DNA from: Picochlorum sp. 'celeri'
Lineage: Eukaryota; Chlorophyta; Trebouxiophyceae
Assembly (NCBI GenBank): GCA_010909725.1
Contig: JAACMV010000028.1
Span: forward strand, 186,001 to 250,000
DNA: 64,000 nucleotides
Direction: 5' to 3'
Shown here: piece after piece, positions 42,859 to 53,613 of the stretch
Position numbering within the stretch: position 1 is the first letter of the stretch
How the letters are laid out: the number at the start of each line of letters is the position of its first letter
The notes under the pieces: generated by a model
Seen by the model: the letters and a program-made list of their open reading frames with translations, nothing else
What the model was told of the DNA's origin: nothing
Database searches by the model: none
Translations under genes and position numbers: made by a program

Positions 42859-44452
42859 ATGGGCGAGACAAGCCGGGAAGAGTTGGTTGCGTTGGGAAGG
42901 AAAAAGGTACGGCATGTGGCTCACTGGAAAATGGATTGCTGCAAATTCATAACAAATATCTATTATGCTCTAGTTGGAAGAATTCAGGCAGAGGAGGCGT
43001 GATGAAGAGAGGCAAAGCAAGGCTTTGTCGTTGCAACTGAAGGAAGAAGCACCAGGGCCACGGCATGAAGATGCAGCAATCGTGACTAGCAGTGCCAGAG
43101 TGGAGTCTGAGGATAACAATGAATCCGAGAAAATGGCGGCGAATGCAGACCAGGTTTCACTGGCTTCAACGGAGTCTGAAAAGCAGGCTTTGGGAACAGA
43201 CGTTCCTCAATGTAGTACAGTTGCAGGTAATCCCACGGTACCTAAGGAATCAATGAGCGATCAGGAACATCCTGCTACAAATCATGACTTTGATGAACCT
43301 AGTTGGGGTGGGGTGGAAAGCAGAAGGGATTCAAACTTTGATGAAATTGAACGTGTTGAGGTGGCCAATCTTCAAAACAGCTCAGCTGCAATAGGACAAG
43401 ATGAGAAAATTCAATTTGATGCTAGTGCTTTCTTGATTCCAAGAGATGATGCCCAAAGAGATCGCGATATGCGCACAGAAGAACTGGATGGAGCAAGCCC
43501 TGATGATGTTTCCAGGGATGACGGGGAGGAGGAAGAGGGTGTTGACATCAAGAGCAGTGTGCTCTTTGAGAAAAGGTGCGCTCGATATGTATTTGTATGA
43601 TACATTCACCTTCTTGTTAGTAGGGTCCTTGTGAATCTCGTCATATCTCATTGAATTCTGAATGTGTTCAGGAGGAACTTTGAAAGACTCCAAGAGCATA
43701 TTGATGCTTTGACTTCAGAAAAGATGGATCTTTCGTTGTGTCTACAGCAACAAACTAATATTGTTCGACGACTAACAGAGGAGAATGAGCGAATGGTTAA
43801 GAAGCTGAATGATGCTGCCAGCAAGGAGGAACACCTCCAGGAATTGGTGCTGAATTTGGAGAAAGATAAAAAGGCCATCGAGACTCGTGCTTTGGTTGCT
43901 GAGAGAGAACTAGACATCAAAGAAAGGGAGAACAGGGGTCTTACTGCAAAGGTCAAGGTACTTGGGAGTGAACTTGTCAATTTGGAGGAAAATCTCTTCC
44001 ACGTACAAGAGAGGATGCAGTCAGAATCCATTCATGAAAAGGGCAGAGATGCAGAGGAGCATCACGTGCGTACCTATCAAAAGGAGAATGACGAGCTACG
44101 GAGCGAAATCTGTGTCTTGAAAGATACTATCGGAAAGCTGCAACAAGCATTGAGAGAATCAGAAGTTCAGCAGGCTGCTGCACTTGAAGCTCAAGATGCT
44201 CAAAAGCAAGAGCTTGCTCAAACAAACAAAGAGAACCGGTCATGCCCATTGACTAGGACAATTGCATTGAGATCTATATCAAATTTGAATTCATCAGCTG
44301 AAGGAAGAGCGCCTTCAAATGTGTTGCCCGTGGAGACCCAAGCACTGCTCCCCAACAGAGCGTGTCTTCTGAAGAATGATCTCTTCCAGGAAGACGTTGA
44401 ATCGCTTGCAGAACGCGTATTTTTTTTGTTAGATAGGAATCCGAGAGATTGA
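42859..44452 (+). CDS. Coiled-coil protein with BLISTER/golgin-like N-terminus
   Basis: Three exons, 42859..42906, 42974..43575 and 43672..44452, 476 aa. Introns 67 and 96 nt. The N-terminus MGETSREELVALGRKKLEEF followed by RQRRRDEERQSK resembles the start of BLISTER and golgin-like plant proteins (a K-L-E-E-F-R/K signature). Residues 30-200 are acidic, Ser-rich and disordered; 205-400 form a long parallel-type coiled coil (heptads in LTEENERMVKKLNDAASKEE, LVLNLEKDKKAIETRALVAE). A Ser/Asn-rich C-terminus follows. In Arabidopsis BLISTER acts with Polycomb and cold response, but sequence identity beyond the N-terminal motif and the coil is not visible, so the name is a resemblance only. Transcribed divergently from PEX22, 120 bp apart. 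Confidence 0.6.
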
Positions 44453-44738
44453 TTCCAAGAATGATTTCCCTTTTGTGAGGAATGTGTATCGCGTAGTGGT
44501 CAGGCTGACTGGGGTCAAGCAAGAGATGAGCAAAAGATGGGTCCAATGCGCTGCATGCACTATCATCGGGGTGTCGACCATTTCGTGTCGAACCCGTCCC
44601 AGGCACGGTCATACTGACAAGGATAATCGAAAAGGAATATGGGTACATAGGGTAATGCTATGATACAAGCATAGATAGTTTATAAACTTGTTTACATTTT
44701 CATACTATTGGTGCAAAAACGGGAGAGAAGAATTCAGC

Positions 44739-45193
44739 ATGGCAGCAGTCACTTGGAGAGTGTTCTTGCTCTCCTTAGTCATGTTGGTATCAAGCCTTTA
44801 TACTGGTATTGCACGTGCTCAGCACACTACAGGTGCGTTTCAATGCGTCTCGGTCTCTTGTGAAGGTTTAGTATGACCTTATGATGCAATGATGATCAAG
44901 ATGTATAGGGGCTGGATAGGGATCCCCTTCCTTCCCCTTAGCATATCTGCATTCTGAATGAAATATGATAGGTACATATTTTATGTTGGTGATGATTTGA
45001 TTCTTCAGGTAGCTCAAATGCAATAAAAGAGGCGCTTGCCGATAGCATTCGGTTAAGAGCAGAAGCAAAGAAGGCGAGCACCCTTGCCAAGCATGGAGGG
45101 AATGTTGGACCACAGGTTACTCCTCAGCCAGCAAAGACCAAGAACTTTGCATTCACAAAGATCGATGTAAACACAGATCCCGCAAATCAGTGA
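44739..45193 (+). CDS. Small secreted protein, paralogue 1
   Basis: Two exons, 44739..44832 and 45009..45193, 92 aa. The intron is 176 nt with GTGCGT and TTCAG ends, and the phase fits (ACA G|GT). It has an obvious signal peptide (VFLLSLVMLVSSLYTGIARAQ; cleavage near residue 26-29). The mature part is helical and basic (ALADSIRLRAEAKKASTLAK), then PQVTPQPAKTKNFAFTKIDV. The same two segments recur in the next gene (IRTKAEAKATS, QVTPSSPTNTKEFAYTNI), so the two are related. No known family; whether it works as a cell-wall or theca component, scale protein or peptide precursor is unknown. No cysteine in the mature chain. Confidence 0.6.
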
Positions 45194-45943
45194 TCAGCCA
45201 GGGAGTTCCGAGAACAAGCCATTTGTGCATCTCTCTCGGTCAAGAGATGTGTGTCCCTTGCAGCCGGCAAGACAAAAGTTTGACGTAGTTTGATCCAGGA
45301 GGGTAATGCCGGCAATCAATAGTAGTTGAACGTGCACACGGTGCTAATAGATATTGATATGTGAAGGGTAGCGAGTGCATTGTAGGCTATCATGTTGTGG
45401 CATGTCTTGCTCATTTTGATTGATTTGATTCAACTTTGGCCAGTCTCCCTGGTGGCAGTGTAATGAAATTTCATTTGACATCCGATAATTGCCCTTTGGT
45501 AAGAATCTCGTGATGAGACATAGTGCATTTCTTAATCCTGGGATCCTGAATTAGGACCCCTCAGTCAAACTGACTGCAGATCAGTACTGGTCAATTTGCT
45601 CGCGTGTGTGACTTCCGCAAGGTCGGACCTCCGAGGGTTGACCAGGCGAGCCAACCCCGATAATGGGCCAATTTTTTCGAATTCGATGGATCCAAAAATG
45701 CAAACAATTTTGAATGACACATATTATATCGTAGTTGGGTCAATTAGTCATTGTGGGGTCACTGTGTCTGTTTGTGCGAGAAAGTTAGACACTGCTGGAA
45801 CTGGGACATTCTGGGGCATACGAACAGCTTTACCGGCACAGATATTTTGATCAAGATGCTCGATAAACCAGCAGTCTACTGTATTTATAGCACGATTAAT
45901 GATATGAATATCATTTTAGAAGGAGTGGGAACAAAATATTAGC
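45194..45943. other. Intergenic region between the two paralogous secreted-protein genes
   Basis: 750 bp. One 84-codon frame (45596-45850) has no signal or family feature. TCGAATTCGA is at about 45678. No RNA gene seen. Confidence 0.4.
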
Positions 45944-46994
45944 ATGGGTGGCCTTTCTTCACCCATCAGAACTTTGGTTTTCACTGTGTGGCTGCTCATG
46001 GTAGGACTTTGGGCAGCAGAGGCCTTGGTTGCTCCTCGTCAGGAAAGTCTAGTTGAACCGGCAACAAATGAGCTCCAAGAACAGACCCAGGTACGAAGGC
46101 CAAATGATAGGAGACTTAGAGAACGAATAATAGCTGATGCTGTGGCTAATGCTGTGGCTGATGTTATCAGGACAAAAGCAGAAGCTAAAGCAACTTCAGC
46201 TGTACAGCAGACACAGGTGACCCCATCATCTCCAACAAACACAAAAGAATTTGCATACACTAATATACGATTCAAATCCTTTGTTAATGAGGATACATCC
46301 AGACAAGATGACTCTTTTCTTCAATCTTTACAGGAATCTGCCATGCATGATGCTCATGAGCAGGAGCAAAAAGAGGCAACCAAGGCAGACACACCAGAAG
46401 ATACTGCCGATGCCGATCTGGAATCTCAACTAAACTTGAAACTCGCGCAGGTGCAGAAGGAAATGAACGAGCTAGAGGAATTGAAGAAAGAACTAGCTGC
46501 CAGGAAAGCCAAGGAGGCCTCTTCGACAAACCAGAGGAGGCTCCTATCATCCAACTTGAAGTGGCAAGACAGATTCCAAGACACTGGCATTCGTGGATGG
46601 GATCCTATGAAGCTTGTCAACAAGGTATGTACACAACGGGATGCGCCGCTCCTTGATTCCCTCGAAGTCTTCAATTATGTACTATTATTATTACTTGCAG
46701 AAGAGCGACATGCTTCAAGATGACATTTCTCTTCTCCAGAAAAGGATTGGTGATAAAGCTGCCAGCGTCAATGACCGCCTCATAGACCTCCTCAATTTTG
46801 GTACGGAGACACTGGCAGATGTTGTTGCTTCCCAAGGTGACAGGCAGATTATCAGAAGTGATGCCATGCGAACATTCCTTGATGCAGCGAGGGATGTCCA
46901 TCTGGGCAATCTAGGCAAATTCCAGAACATGCTCGAATCTGTCATGGACAATCGCGAGAGCAAGTATGAGAAGATACTGGATCGCATCTTCTAG
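45944..46994 (+). CDS. Secreted protein, paralogue 2
   Basis: Two exons, 45944..46624 and 46701..46994 (76-nt intron), 324 aa. Starts with a signal peptide (IRTLVFTVWLLMVGLWAAEAL). Residues 60-110 share the paralogue-1 pattern (ADVIRTKAEAKATS, TQVTP, TKEFAYTNIRF). A charged linker with an acidic coiled-coil segment (ELEELKKELAARKAKE) and a QRRLLSSN motif follows. The second exon is an all-helical domain (SLLQKRIGDKAASVNDRLID, FLDAARDVHLGNLGKFQNML). No known family. It is much longer than paralogue 1, so either one lost or the other gained the C-terminal half. The N-terminal signal argues for export through the ER. Confidence 0.6.
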
Positions 46995-47159
46995 AAAGGC
47001 ACCCATTCGCGCAGGCATGTGCATTCGATCGCCCGGATTCCTGAGGGCCCATGCCAATGGCAGGAATGGAACAATAAACATGCTGCACACACATGTATAA
47101 CACACAGATATTGTCAATTTTACACTGTTTGTAATCTTTGTTACTCAAGAGAGAGCAGT

Positions 47160-48122
47160 ATGAGCCTTAAAGTAGCAACATTGCAAAAGCACAGGCACAC
47201 TGCTGGAGGGTGTTCGAGTGCATCCACACTGTGTGGCAGAGGAATACATAGATTTGGAGCAACGATTCCTCTTCTCAAACCTATTGCTGCTTCTATGATT
47301 AAAGAAGCGGCAACTGGCGTTGAGTTTCCTCTGGTTGAGAAACTATGGTACGTTTTCAGTCTGAGAGAGATGTTTCTGCGTTATCTAGACCGATGCAACA
47401 CGTATGCTGATTGTTCACGGATTGATCGACAGAGTGCTATATACTTTTAGGGTTGGTGATGAGATGAGATGTATGGGAGCGAGCAACAGAGTGAAGAAAA
47501 TTGCTTTTGTTGGTGTAAAACTGTATGCTATTGCCTTGTCTGTGGAAGCACAACTGGCGGCGAAAGAGCTGGGCGTGAGAGACAGAGGGAATTTCTTTGA
47601 AACTGATGATGATTATTGTTGTGCTCTGGTGGACGGGGCATTCATCAAATCATTGGAATTAGTGCTGGTCAGGAACATTCAAGGGAAGCAATTCATAGAT
47701 GCTATAGATGATTCCTTGCGATCTCGTTTGGCGCTCTCTGGTGATCTAGGGTCGTTGGAAAAGCTTCAGAACTTTTTTGTCAACCTGAGTCTTTCAAAGG
47801 GAACAGTCATCAAGATGGCTTTCAGTCAAGACTCAAAGGTGGATATTTGTGTGAGGGAGAGTCGTCCCCCAACATTTGAGAATGTACGACATCTTATTCT
47901 AGTATAATTTCATCTCAAGGACTCTAATTTGTGTTACTTGCGTTGTAGGAAATACCTGATCTCTGCATTGAGTCTCCATCTCTATCAAGAGCACTTTTGG
48001 AGTTGTATTTGGGTTCAGAGAGCATCATTCCAAAAGCCAAGAAAGAATGGGCAGATGGTGCCAAATCTTTGTTGGAGAGCGAAAAGATTAGGAGAGATAC
48101 ACGCCCGGGAGGATCTGGATAG
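47160..48122 (+). CDS. Chalcone-isomerase-fold protein (FAP-type)
   Basis: Three exons, 47160..47347, 47451..47883 and 47949..48122, 264 aa; introns 103 and 65 nt. The CHI-like fold is visible: a beta strand opening VEFPLVEKLW, VGDEMRCMGASNRVKKIA then FVGVKLYAIALSVEAQLAAK, the helix FIKSLELVLVRNIQGKQFID, and a C-terminal ESPSLSRALLELYLG segment matching the usual end of the domain. In plants such proteins are fatty-acid-binding (FAP) or CHI-like (CHIL); real chalcone isomerase activity is not implied outside land plants. The N-terminal 35 residues are Ser/His/Arg-rich and may target the plastid. It interrupts the run of secreted-protein genes. Confidence 0.8.
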
Positions 48123-48577
48123 TCTCTTGGTGCATGGTTGCAACCAGGTGGTGGAGTGGAGATGCACAGTAGTCACCCATGCATGCAGTGCAGTACGTAC
48201 TGCAATCGTATACGCTTAAGAATGAGACGGTATGATCTTAAAAAGGGATTTTTAGTATTCTCGAACCGGCGAGTTCGTGCGTCCCATGTACACCAACCTG
48301 CAATTCCGTTGTCCTGTTGAGCCTGTCGCCCATCTACGTTGACCGGACAGTATACCCAAGGGAAGGGCGCCTGCCTCGACAAGCGGGTTCCGCACAGTGG
48401 GTGTGTCCCAAATATGGTCGTTAGAACAAGATTGAATCTCCTATACAGATATGTTGCTAGGACTGTGAGACAAGTCATTACAAAATTTTATTGAATTTGT
48501 AAGACTCCCGCCCCATTCTGTTGATATATCATAGATCCACAAACACTAGGTGAAGTAACCAAGCATATTAAACAAGG
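48123..48577. other. Intergenic region between the CHI-like and third secreted-protein genes
   Basis: 455 bp with no convincing gene. The sequence near 48246-48270 (CGAACCGGCGAGTTCG) is a short imperfect hairpin; it resembles a T-arm only superficially and no tRNA is present. Confidence 0.4.
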
Positions 48578-49458
48578 ATGATTCGTACCACTATTGGTCT
48601 TCTGGCGATTATTGCAGCTGCCAAGGCTGGATCTGTTGACCAGGCAGGTATGTGTTGAATGAGTTTCAATCGATGAGGTGTTGCTTTAGTTTGTCTGGGG
48701 AGTTTGTTTCCTAGGCAGGAAACCAGCCACCTGGTGCACCTTGACATATCCTACATCATTCTCCAAAACTCCGCAATCATGTGTGTTGACCGTTGTCGTA
48801 TGCAGGAATCAATGAAGTTGTTGAGAATATCGGTTCTCAGTTGGCCTCTGTCTTCAACTCTGGAAATGGACGCCGTCTCAACAAGGCTGATGGGGCATTG
48901 ATTGCAGATGCCAAAGGATTCCTGGCAGACGCTTTCAACCTGATCAAGGACGTGACCACGAAAGCTGGTGACAAAATGAGGTATACATTCGATGAGATCA
49001 AATCAAGCGACAGAATTCTGACAGACATCATGGGGGACTATCTTCCTCACGATTACAAGGATATTTTTGATGGCAGTGTCATTGAAAAGCTGCAGGCAGC
49101 TGGGAGCCTTGACGAGGCCTACGAAGTCCTCGAAGAAGCTTCTACAGACTATTGTACTGGACCAGAATATGAAGAATCTGTGAAAGAGCCAACTACGTGC
49201 GAAGGCCCCAAGGTTGAGCTGTCGTTCAAGCCAAAAACCTGCACCATTGATTCAAAGACCCACACCATCGACTGTGTTCCAGCTAAGCTAGTCCTTTCCA
49301 AGACTCCAGGTTCATGTACATTCAAACATCATACTCCATACAAATGGACAGGAAAAGAGTGCAAGATTGAGAAGACTTTCGGGAAAGAGGATGTCGTAAC
49401 CAAGGGAGGAGATGAGTACTGGCTCTATCTGGACAAGGATGGTGTTGCCAAGCACTAA
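48578..49458 (+). CDS. Secreted helical protein with a repeated Cys-Pro C-terminus
   Basis: Two exons, 48578..48647 and 48806..49458 (158-nt intron), 240 aa. A signal peptide opens the protein (MIRTTIGLLAIIAAAKAGSV). The middle is helical (GALIADAKGFLADAFNLIKD). The C-terminal 80 residues contain six Cys; two segments are repeats of one motif, C-EGPKVELSFKPKT-C and C-VPAKLVLSKTPGS-C, both with 13 residues between the Cys. This suggests a small disulfide-linked module. No known family; the gene is not detectably related to the two upstream secreted-protein genes beyond a signal and a similar short length. Confidence 0.6.
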
Positions 49459-49646
49459 GCCTATTTCATTCTCTGTACTTTGCTCTTAGTACCTTATTTC
49501 ATTCAGAATAGATGGACCTACTATTTTGATTCTGTAGTCGATTGTTGTAACAAAAGTTTCTTAACCTTAGAAATGGAACATGATATTAACTACAGTAGTA
49601 AGAACTACTTTACATGCGATTTTATATGGTTGCTGACAACGATGTT

Positions 49647-51630
49647 TCATTTGACCGACTTTGTTGTGTCACAGATTCTATCCTTTCGTTGTCTCTCCAT
49701 CGCCAGAACCTGCTGCCAACGTTCTGGCGTCAGCTCAGTTTCCCCATAGCTCGTGCAAAGTAATCTCGCAATCTGCGCCAATAAAATTCATGAAAGTAAG
49801 ATACATTGGTAGAGAATGCATGTATTCCAAAATAAACGCACATTGAGCCAGCAATGGAAAGATCCTTCATCGACATTTCCAGAGCCTTTCTTCCTCAACT
49901 CAGCAGTCATATCCCTGAGCAACACCTCTTCTAGTTCCTTGGGAATCGAGAATTCTGAAATTCTTGCGGAAACTAGGTAATCTCTTACCAGCGATATGTC
50001 TCTAATTGGTAGCCTAGAGCAGTCTGCCATGTTTGTTTTGGCACTTTTAGAAAGAAGAGGAAGCTGAATTTCCCCAACACCTTTCAAAACAGTCCTTCCC
50101 TGGGACAAGATAACGGTAGGATAATCTGTCGCCTGATCAATCTGATAAAATTGGAAATCATAAGGTAACTTTTGCGATTGCATGATGGCTTGAAGAGCAG
50201 ACAGGTTCTTGAGGCCAATTTCTGATAATTCGCCAGGTGCCATTGCAGTCTCATCCAACAGTAGAATGCAACCATTGGGCAGCTGTAGTATAGCATCTGA
50301 CAAAAACAATTGATCCGCAAGCCGAGTTGGGTACCAAAGACTTCTATTCAGTTCAGCACAGGATAGTTCTAGGTTCATGACACATGGCATCAGGTCAGAG
50401 AGAATTGATCTGACCGCAGCACAGGACTGTTTGTCACATACTCCGGTGATATTCAAAGATATGATTCCCAAAGCACTTTGATTAGTTTCCCTTGGCCTCG
50501 AATGCACACGAGAAATAAGCTGTAAAAGCAAGTATTCTGCAGCAAGATCATCGCCTCCAAGCACTTCTGTGAGGCTATGCTTCAGCATTTCTCTTACCTG
50601 ACCCACAATGCTCTTATCAAAACGACACATGTCGCCCGGGACAGGTGAACTGAGCGTCTTGACCACTATACCATGCAACCTCGGAGCAATTGACGTTGGA
50701 ATCTGTGATGCATTCGCATCTTGATCTAAATCCATCGTATTGCTTTCCTGTGCCATTCCTGGGACCCTTGAAAGAATCCCATAAACTTCAATAATGTCAT
50801 TCAATTTGACATTTGTCTCGCCATAGATATGAACGACACAAGTCCCTTGAGGTATTTGTTTCAATTGGATCTCCAAAGGGCTCGATGCTCTCATTTCCCT
50901 GGATTGACCAGGGGTTGGAGTTCGTTTCTGTGGCATAGCAGTGTGAGGCTCTTCACTTGCGGCGTCAGAGATAAGCGTCATTTCATCTCCATCACAGCAA
51001 GACAAAGATCTCTTATGTCTCAGATGCGTTTCTCTGGAGAAAGTCTGCTGCGCAGATGATGCTAGATCATCATGAAGCTTTGTGACCCATTCAGTGCGAC
51101 CAGGAACTGGAACCACAAGAATAGGTTGTCGCTCGTCGAATTTCTTCTCGCCATGTTCACATATTGTTTGCGAATCCACGATATCCCCATATCGCGTTGA
51201 TTGCCAGTGCCCGTTGGGGTCCTGAAACTCCGAAACAAAATACTCTGGATTCAACATGTCTTTCACCATACCAATGTACCTCACAAGTGTGTTGTTTGGT
51301 ATCGAGTCCATGGAGTTTGCTGTCAAAAAGGGGACCTGCATTTACGGCAGAATTCGTTTCGGATGAATCAAAATGTCTTGGTTTGCACGCTTCCCAGACA
51401 GTGGATCGAAGTATGTATTCAACAAGATCACACCCAAGGACAGGCCGAGACGTCTGATCCCTTCAAACAAAAAACTCATCACATGAGGTTCGTACCATTC
51501 CTGGAGATGTTTGAGAGATAATTTCCGCAAAGTATTCCTCAACGCCGTAGTCAGGGGGATGATTCTGCTTTGCCCGCTGCTCATACAGACTCTTAATCGC
51601 AGCCAAAGGTGTCCTTATAGCGGCTTCCAT
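49647..51630 (-). CDS. ETG1: MCM complex-binding protein (MCMBP / ETG1)
   Basis: Three exons, complement(49647..49772, 49842..51335, 51496..51630), 584 aa; introns 69 and 160 nt. The N-terminus (PLAAIKSLYEQRAK, PDYGVEEYFAEII), then LVRYIGMVKDMLNPEYFVSE, VVPVPGRTEWV and KLNDIIEVYGILSRVPG are diagnostic. The second half has MCM-like segments (LLLQLISRVHSR, WYPTRLADQLFLSD, NGCILLLDETAMAPGELSE). The last exon restores the family C-terminus (IARLLCTSYGETELTPERW); without it the frame would end in 19 unrelated residues. MCMBP/ETG1 binds MCM2-7 and helps unload it from chromatin after replication. Confidence 0.9.
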
Positions 51631-51733
51631 GGCGACCAGAGTGACATTCACGACAAACAGCCCTTATAAATATCACAATACTCCAATCAATCAGATATTA
51701 CACAATAGATGAGAAATCTTGGACATCGTACCC

Positions 51734-51803
51734 ATTTAAATTTGAACTTTCCGCAGTACCATCGTCCGGGAGGATCCAGGTACTGCGAATTTCAAAATTT
51801 TAC
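51734..51803. repeat. Long imperfect inverted repeat
   Basis: CGCAGTACC (51752-51760) pairs perfectly with GGTACTGCG (51779-51787). The flanks (AAATTTGAACTTTC on the left, GAATTTCAAAATTTT on the right) extend the pairing imperfectly to about 22 bp per arm, with an 18-nt loop. The repeat lies between the MCMBP start and the stop of the Nudix-PHPT1 gene, and could be a 3'-UTR hairpin of the latter. Confidence 0.8.
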
Positions 51804-51807
51804 TGTA

Positions 51808-53613
51808 TCAGTACCCATCATAGGACACATGAATGTGATGAAACGGAAGGCTGGCTCGTAATATGCAACCAGTTATCTCATGAGGCGCTTGCGAGAAAGC
51901 ACTTGAGAATCCAAATATCGAGATTGTCCTTGTTGATGGGCAAACCTTGATCCTGCCACCTCCCAATACCTCTAGTTCAGAATTTTGTAGCTGACTCATC
52001 TCATTCTTGGCCACCGTGAGAATGTGATTGTGATATGCTGCTCGAGGATCACCACGAACAATGAGCTTGCTAATCTTCCTGTCAGAATTTTCAGGCGTGA
52101 ATGACACGCGTAACAAAATGTACTTCATCTTGGTGTCAGCTTCGAAAGGAATGTTGTGTGGAGGGATATCGGATTCCAAGTTTGGCTGTCTCAACACTTT
52201 TTGGATGCATTCACGAATGAGCCTGTTCGCTAATGCGTGCTTGCCAGGAATGTGGAAACCATATATATCCAAATCCTGCTTGCTGTGTGTACTCAGTTTG
52301 TTGTCCAGAAAGGAAACATGAAACCACCTTGCATCTTCTAGCTCATCTTGATCACAATTTATTGCTGGTAGGGATAGTCCAGATCGAAAAGCATCAACCT
52401 CTTCCTCTGAGACACCAACATGCTTTGCTGCTAGTTGGCCCTCGTTGCTCAATAAACGAAAGCCCGATGGTGCGACTGAAATATTCCTCGTCTGCGCAGT
52501 GAAACCAACCATGAGAGACTGGGGAAAAGGCCATGGTTGGCTACTATGATACTGGATTGAATATGGATCGAGAGTGACATCAGATTCTTCTTTAATTTCT
52601 CTCATACACGCAGTTTCCAGGGTTTCTCCTACTTCTACAAAACCTGCAAGCAGGGAGTACCTCCCAAATTTCCACGATGCTTTCCTTCCCAGAAGAAACC
52701 AATCACCATGCATAGCCCCAACAATCACAGCAGGATCTATCCTGGGATACAAAGACCTTGAGGCATTTCTCTTGCCTTTTACCCTTCTTCCATGCCCACT
52801 GAGAATAATTTCACTTGCCCGATCACCTGTCTTTGAGCAAAATTGAGTATTTGAATGCCAGGTAAAAAGTCCACTGGACAATGCCAGAATCGAGGCATCC
52901 TCTGCACACATCTTTGGGCCTTTCTTCCTAACATCAATCGGGAATGCGTGACGAAATCCTGTCGGTACATCCTTGGTATTATAGGCAAAAACAGCAGTCT
53001 TATCTTTCATGTCAATCCCTAGAAATATGCAGTCTGGATCCTCATCGTGCAGAGAAACATCTTTACGAGTCGCTACTGCTGGGATATACAAGGCCGTGTT
53101 GCCCTCTGCGTCTACAGGCCTCTCGGAACTACAAAATGAACCCATCTTACCATCTTCATAAGGTACGACCACGGCACATCCATCCAGGAACAGGACAATC
53201 TTTGTATCAGGCTGCTGCAACAAGTCAGAGATGGCTGATCCATCCCCCCTCAATGCACCAGCTCTGTCAAGAGGAAGCGAGGAGAAGTGACAAGGTTGCA
53301 CAACCTGGTGGCCATCTTTGACCGACTTCAAAGAGCTCAAGCCTCCCTCTCCACCTCGATGCCCGCCAAACCCGAGATCCCTGCTATCGCAATTCCCCAG
53401 AGGAGCATGGCACCTTGGCAACTGCCCCCTCAGTCCAGGAAGATCAGACAATCCTGGGATCGAATGGGATACAAACGACGAACACTGATGCTTTCCTTTC
53501 CACAAAAATGCGCTAGAGCCGACCACACGTTGCGACGCGAACAGCCATCGTGTCTGCCGGAAGTGTTTTGCACCTGTGTCCACCCCACCACGAATAACTC
53601 TGAGCAATCGCAT
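51808..53613 (-). CDS. NUDT19-like NADH pyrophosphatase fused to a PHPT1-type protein histidine phosphatase
   Basis: 601 aa, single exon, ATG at 53613, no stops between domains. Residues about 1-120 are a low-complexity head, perhaps targeting. About 125-270 is the rudimentary Nudix-associated domain. Residues about 285-440 are the Nudix hydrolase: SLYPRIDPAVIVGAM, Nudix box around 325-347 (GFVEVGETLETACMREIKEE, followed by SDV), and SQPWPFPQSLMVGF, the hallmark of NADH pyrophosphatases. The usual Gly near the box end is Asp, and the Cys4 zinc ribbon is reduced to one Cys. Residues about 496-601 are a full PHPT1/janus domain: KYILLRVSF, KLIVRGDPRAAYHNHIL (active His 528), LGGGRIKV, SIFGFSSAFSQAPHE and a SYDGY C-terminus. 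NADH pyrophosphatases cleave NADH to NMNH and AMP; PHPT1 removes phosphate from phosphohistidine. This combination is unusual (see findings). Confidence 0.85.
   Translation of the reverse strand: MRLLRVIRGGVDTGAKHFRQTRWLFASQRVVGSSAFLWKGKHQCSSFVSHSIPGLSDLPGLRGQLPRCHAPLGNCDSRDLGFGGHRGGEGGLSSLKSVKDGHQVVQPCHFSSLPLDRAGALRGDGSAISDLLQQPDTKIVLFLDGCAVVVPYEDGKMGSFCSSERPVDAEGNTALYIPAVATRKDVSLHDEDPDCIFLGIDMKDKTAVFAYNTKDVPTGFRHAFPIDVRKKGPKMCAEDASILALSSGLFTWHSNTQFCSKTGDRASEIILSGHGRRVKGKRNASRSLYPRIDPAVIVGAMHGDWFLLGRKASWKFGRYSLLAGFVEVGETLETACMREIKEESDVTLDPYSIQYHSSQPWPFPQSLMVGFTAQTRNISVAPSGFRLLSNEGQLAAKHVGVSEEEVDAFRSGLSLPAINCDQDELEDARWFHVSFLDNKLSTHSKQDLDIYGFHIPGKHALANRLIRECIQKVLRQPNLESDIPPHNIPFEADTKMKYILLRVSFTPENSDRKISKLIVRGDPRAAYHNHILTVAKNEMSQLQNSELEVLGGGRIKVCPSTRTISIFGFSSAFSQAPHEITGCILRASLPFHHIHVSYDGY

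Noticed and set aside
45596..45942. Plus-strand short frames between the secreted-protein genes
   Set aside because: No signal peptide, no motif shared with the neighbours, no splice support.
48240..48275. CGAACCGGCGAGTTCG hairpin like a tRNA arm
   Set aside because: A small isolated stem without other tRNA arms.
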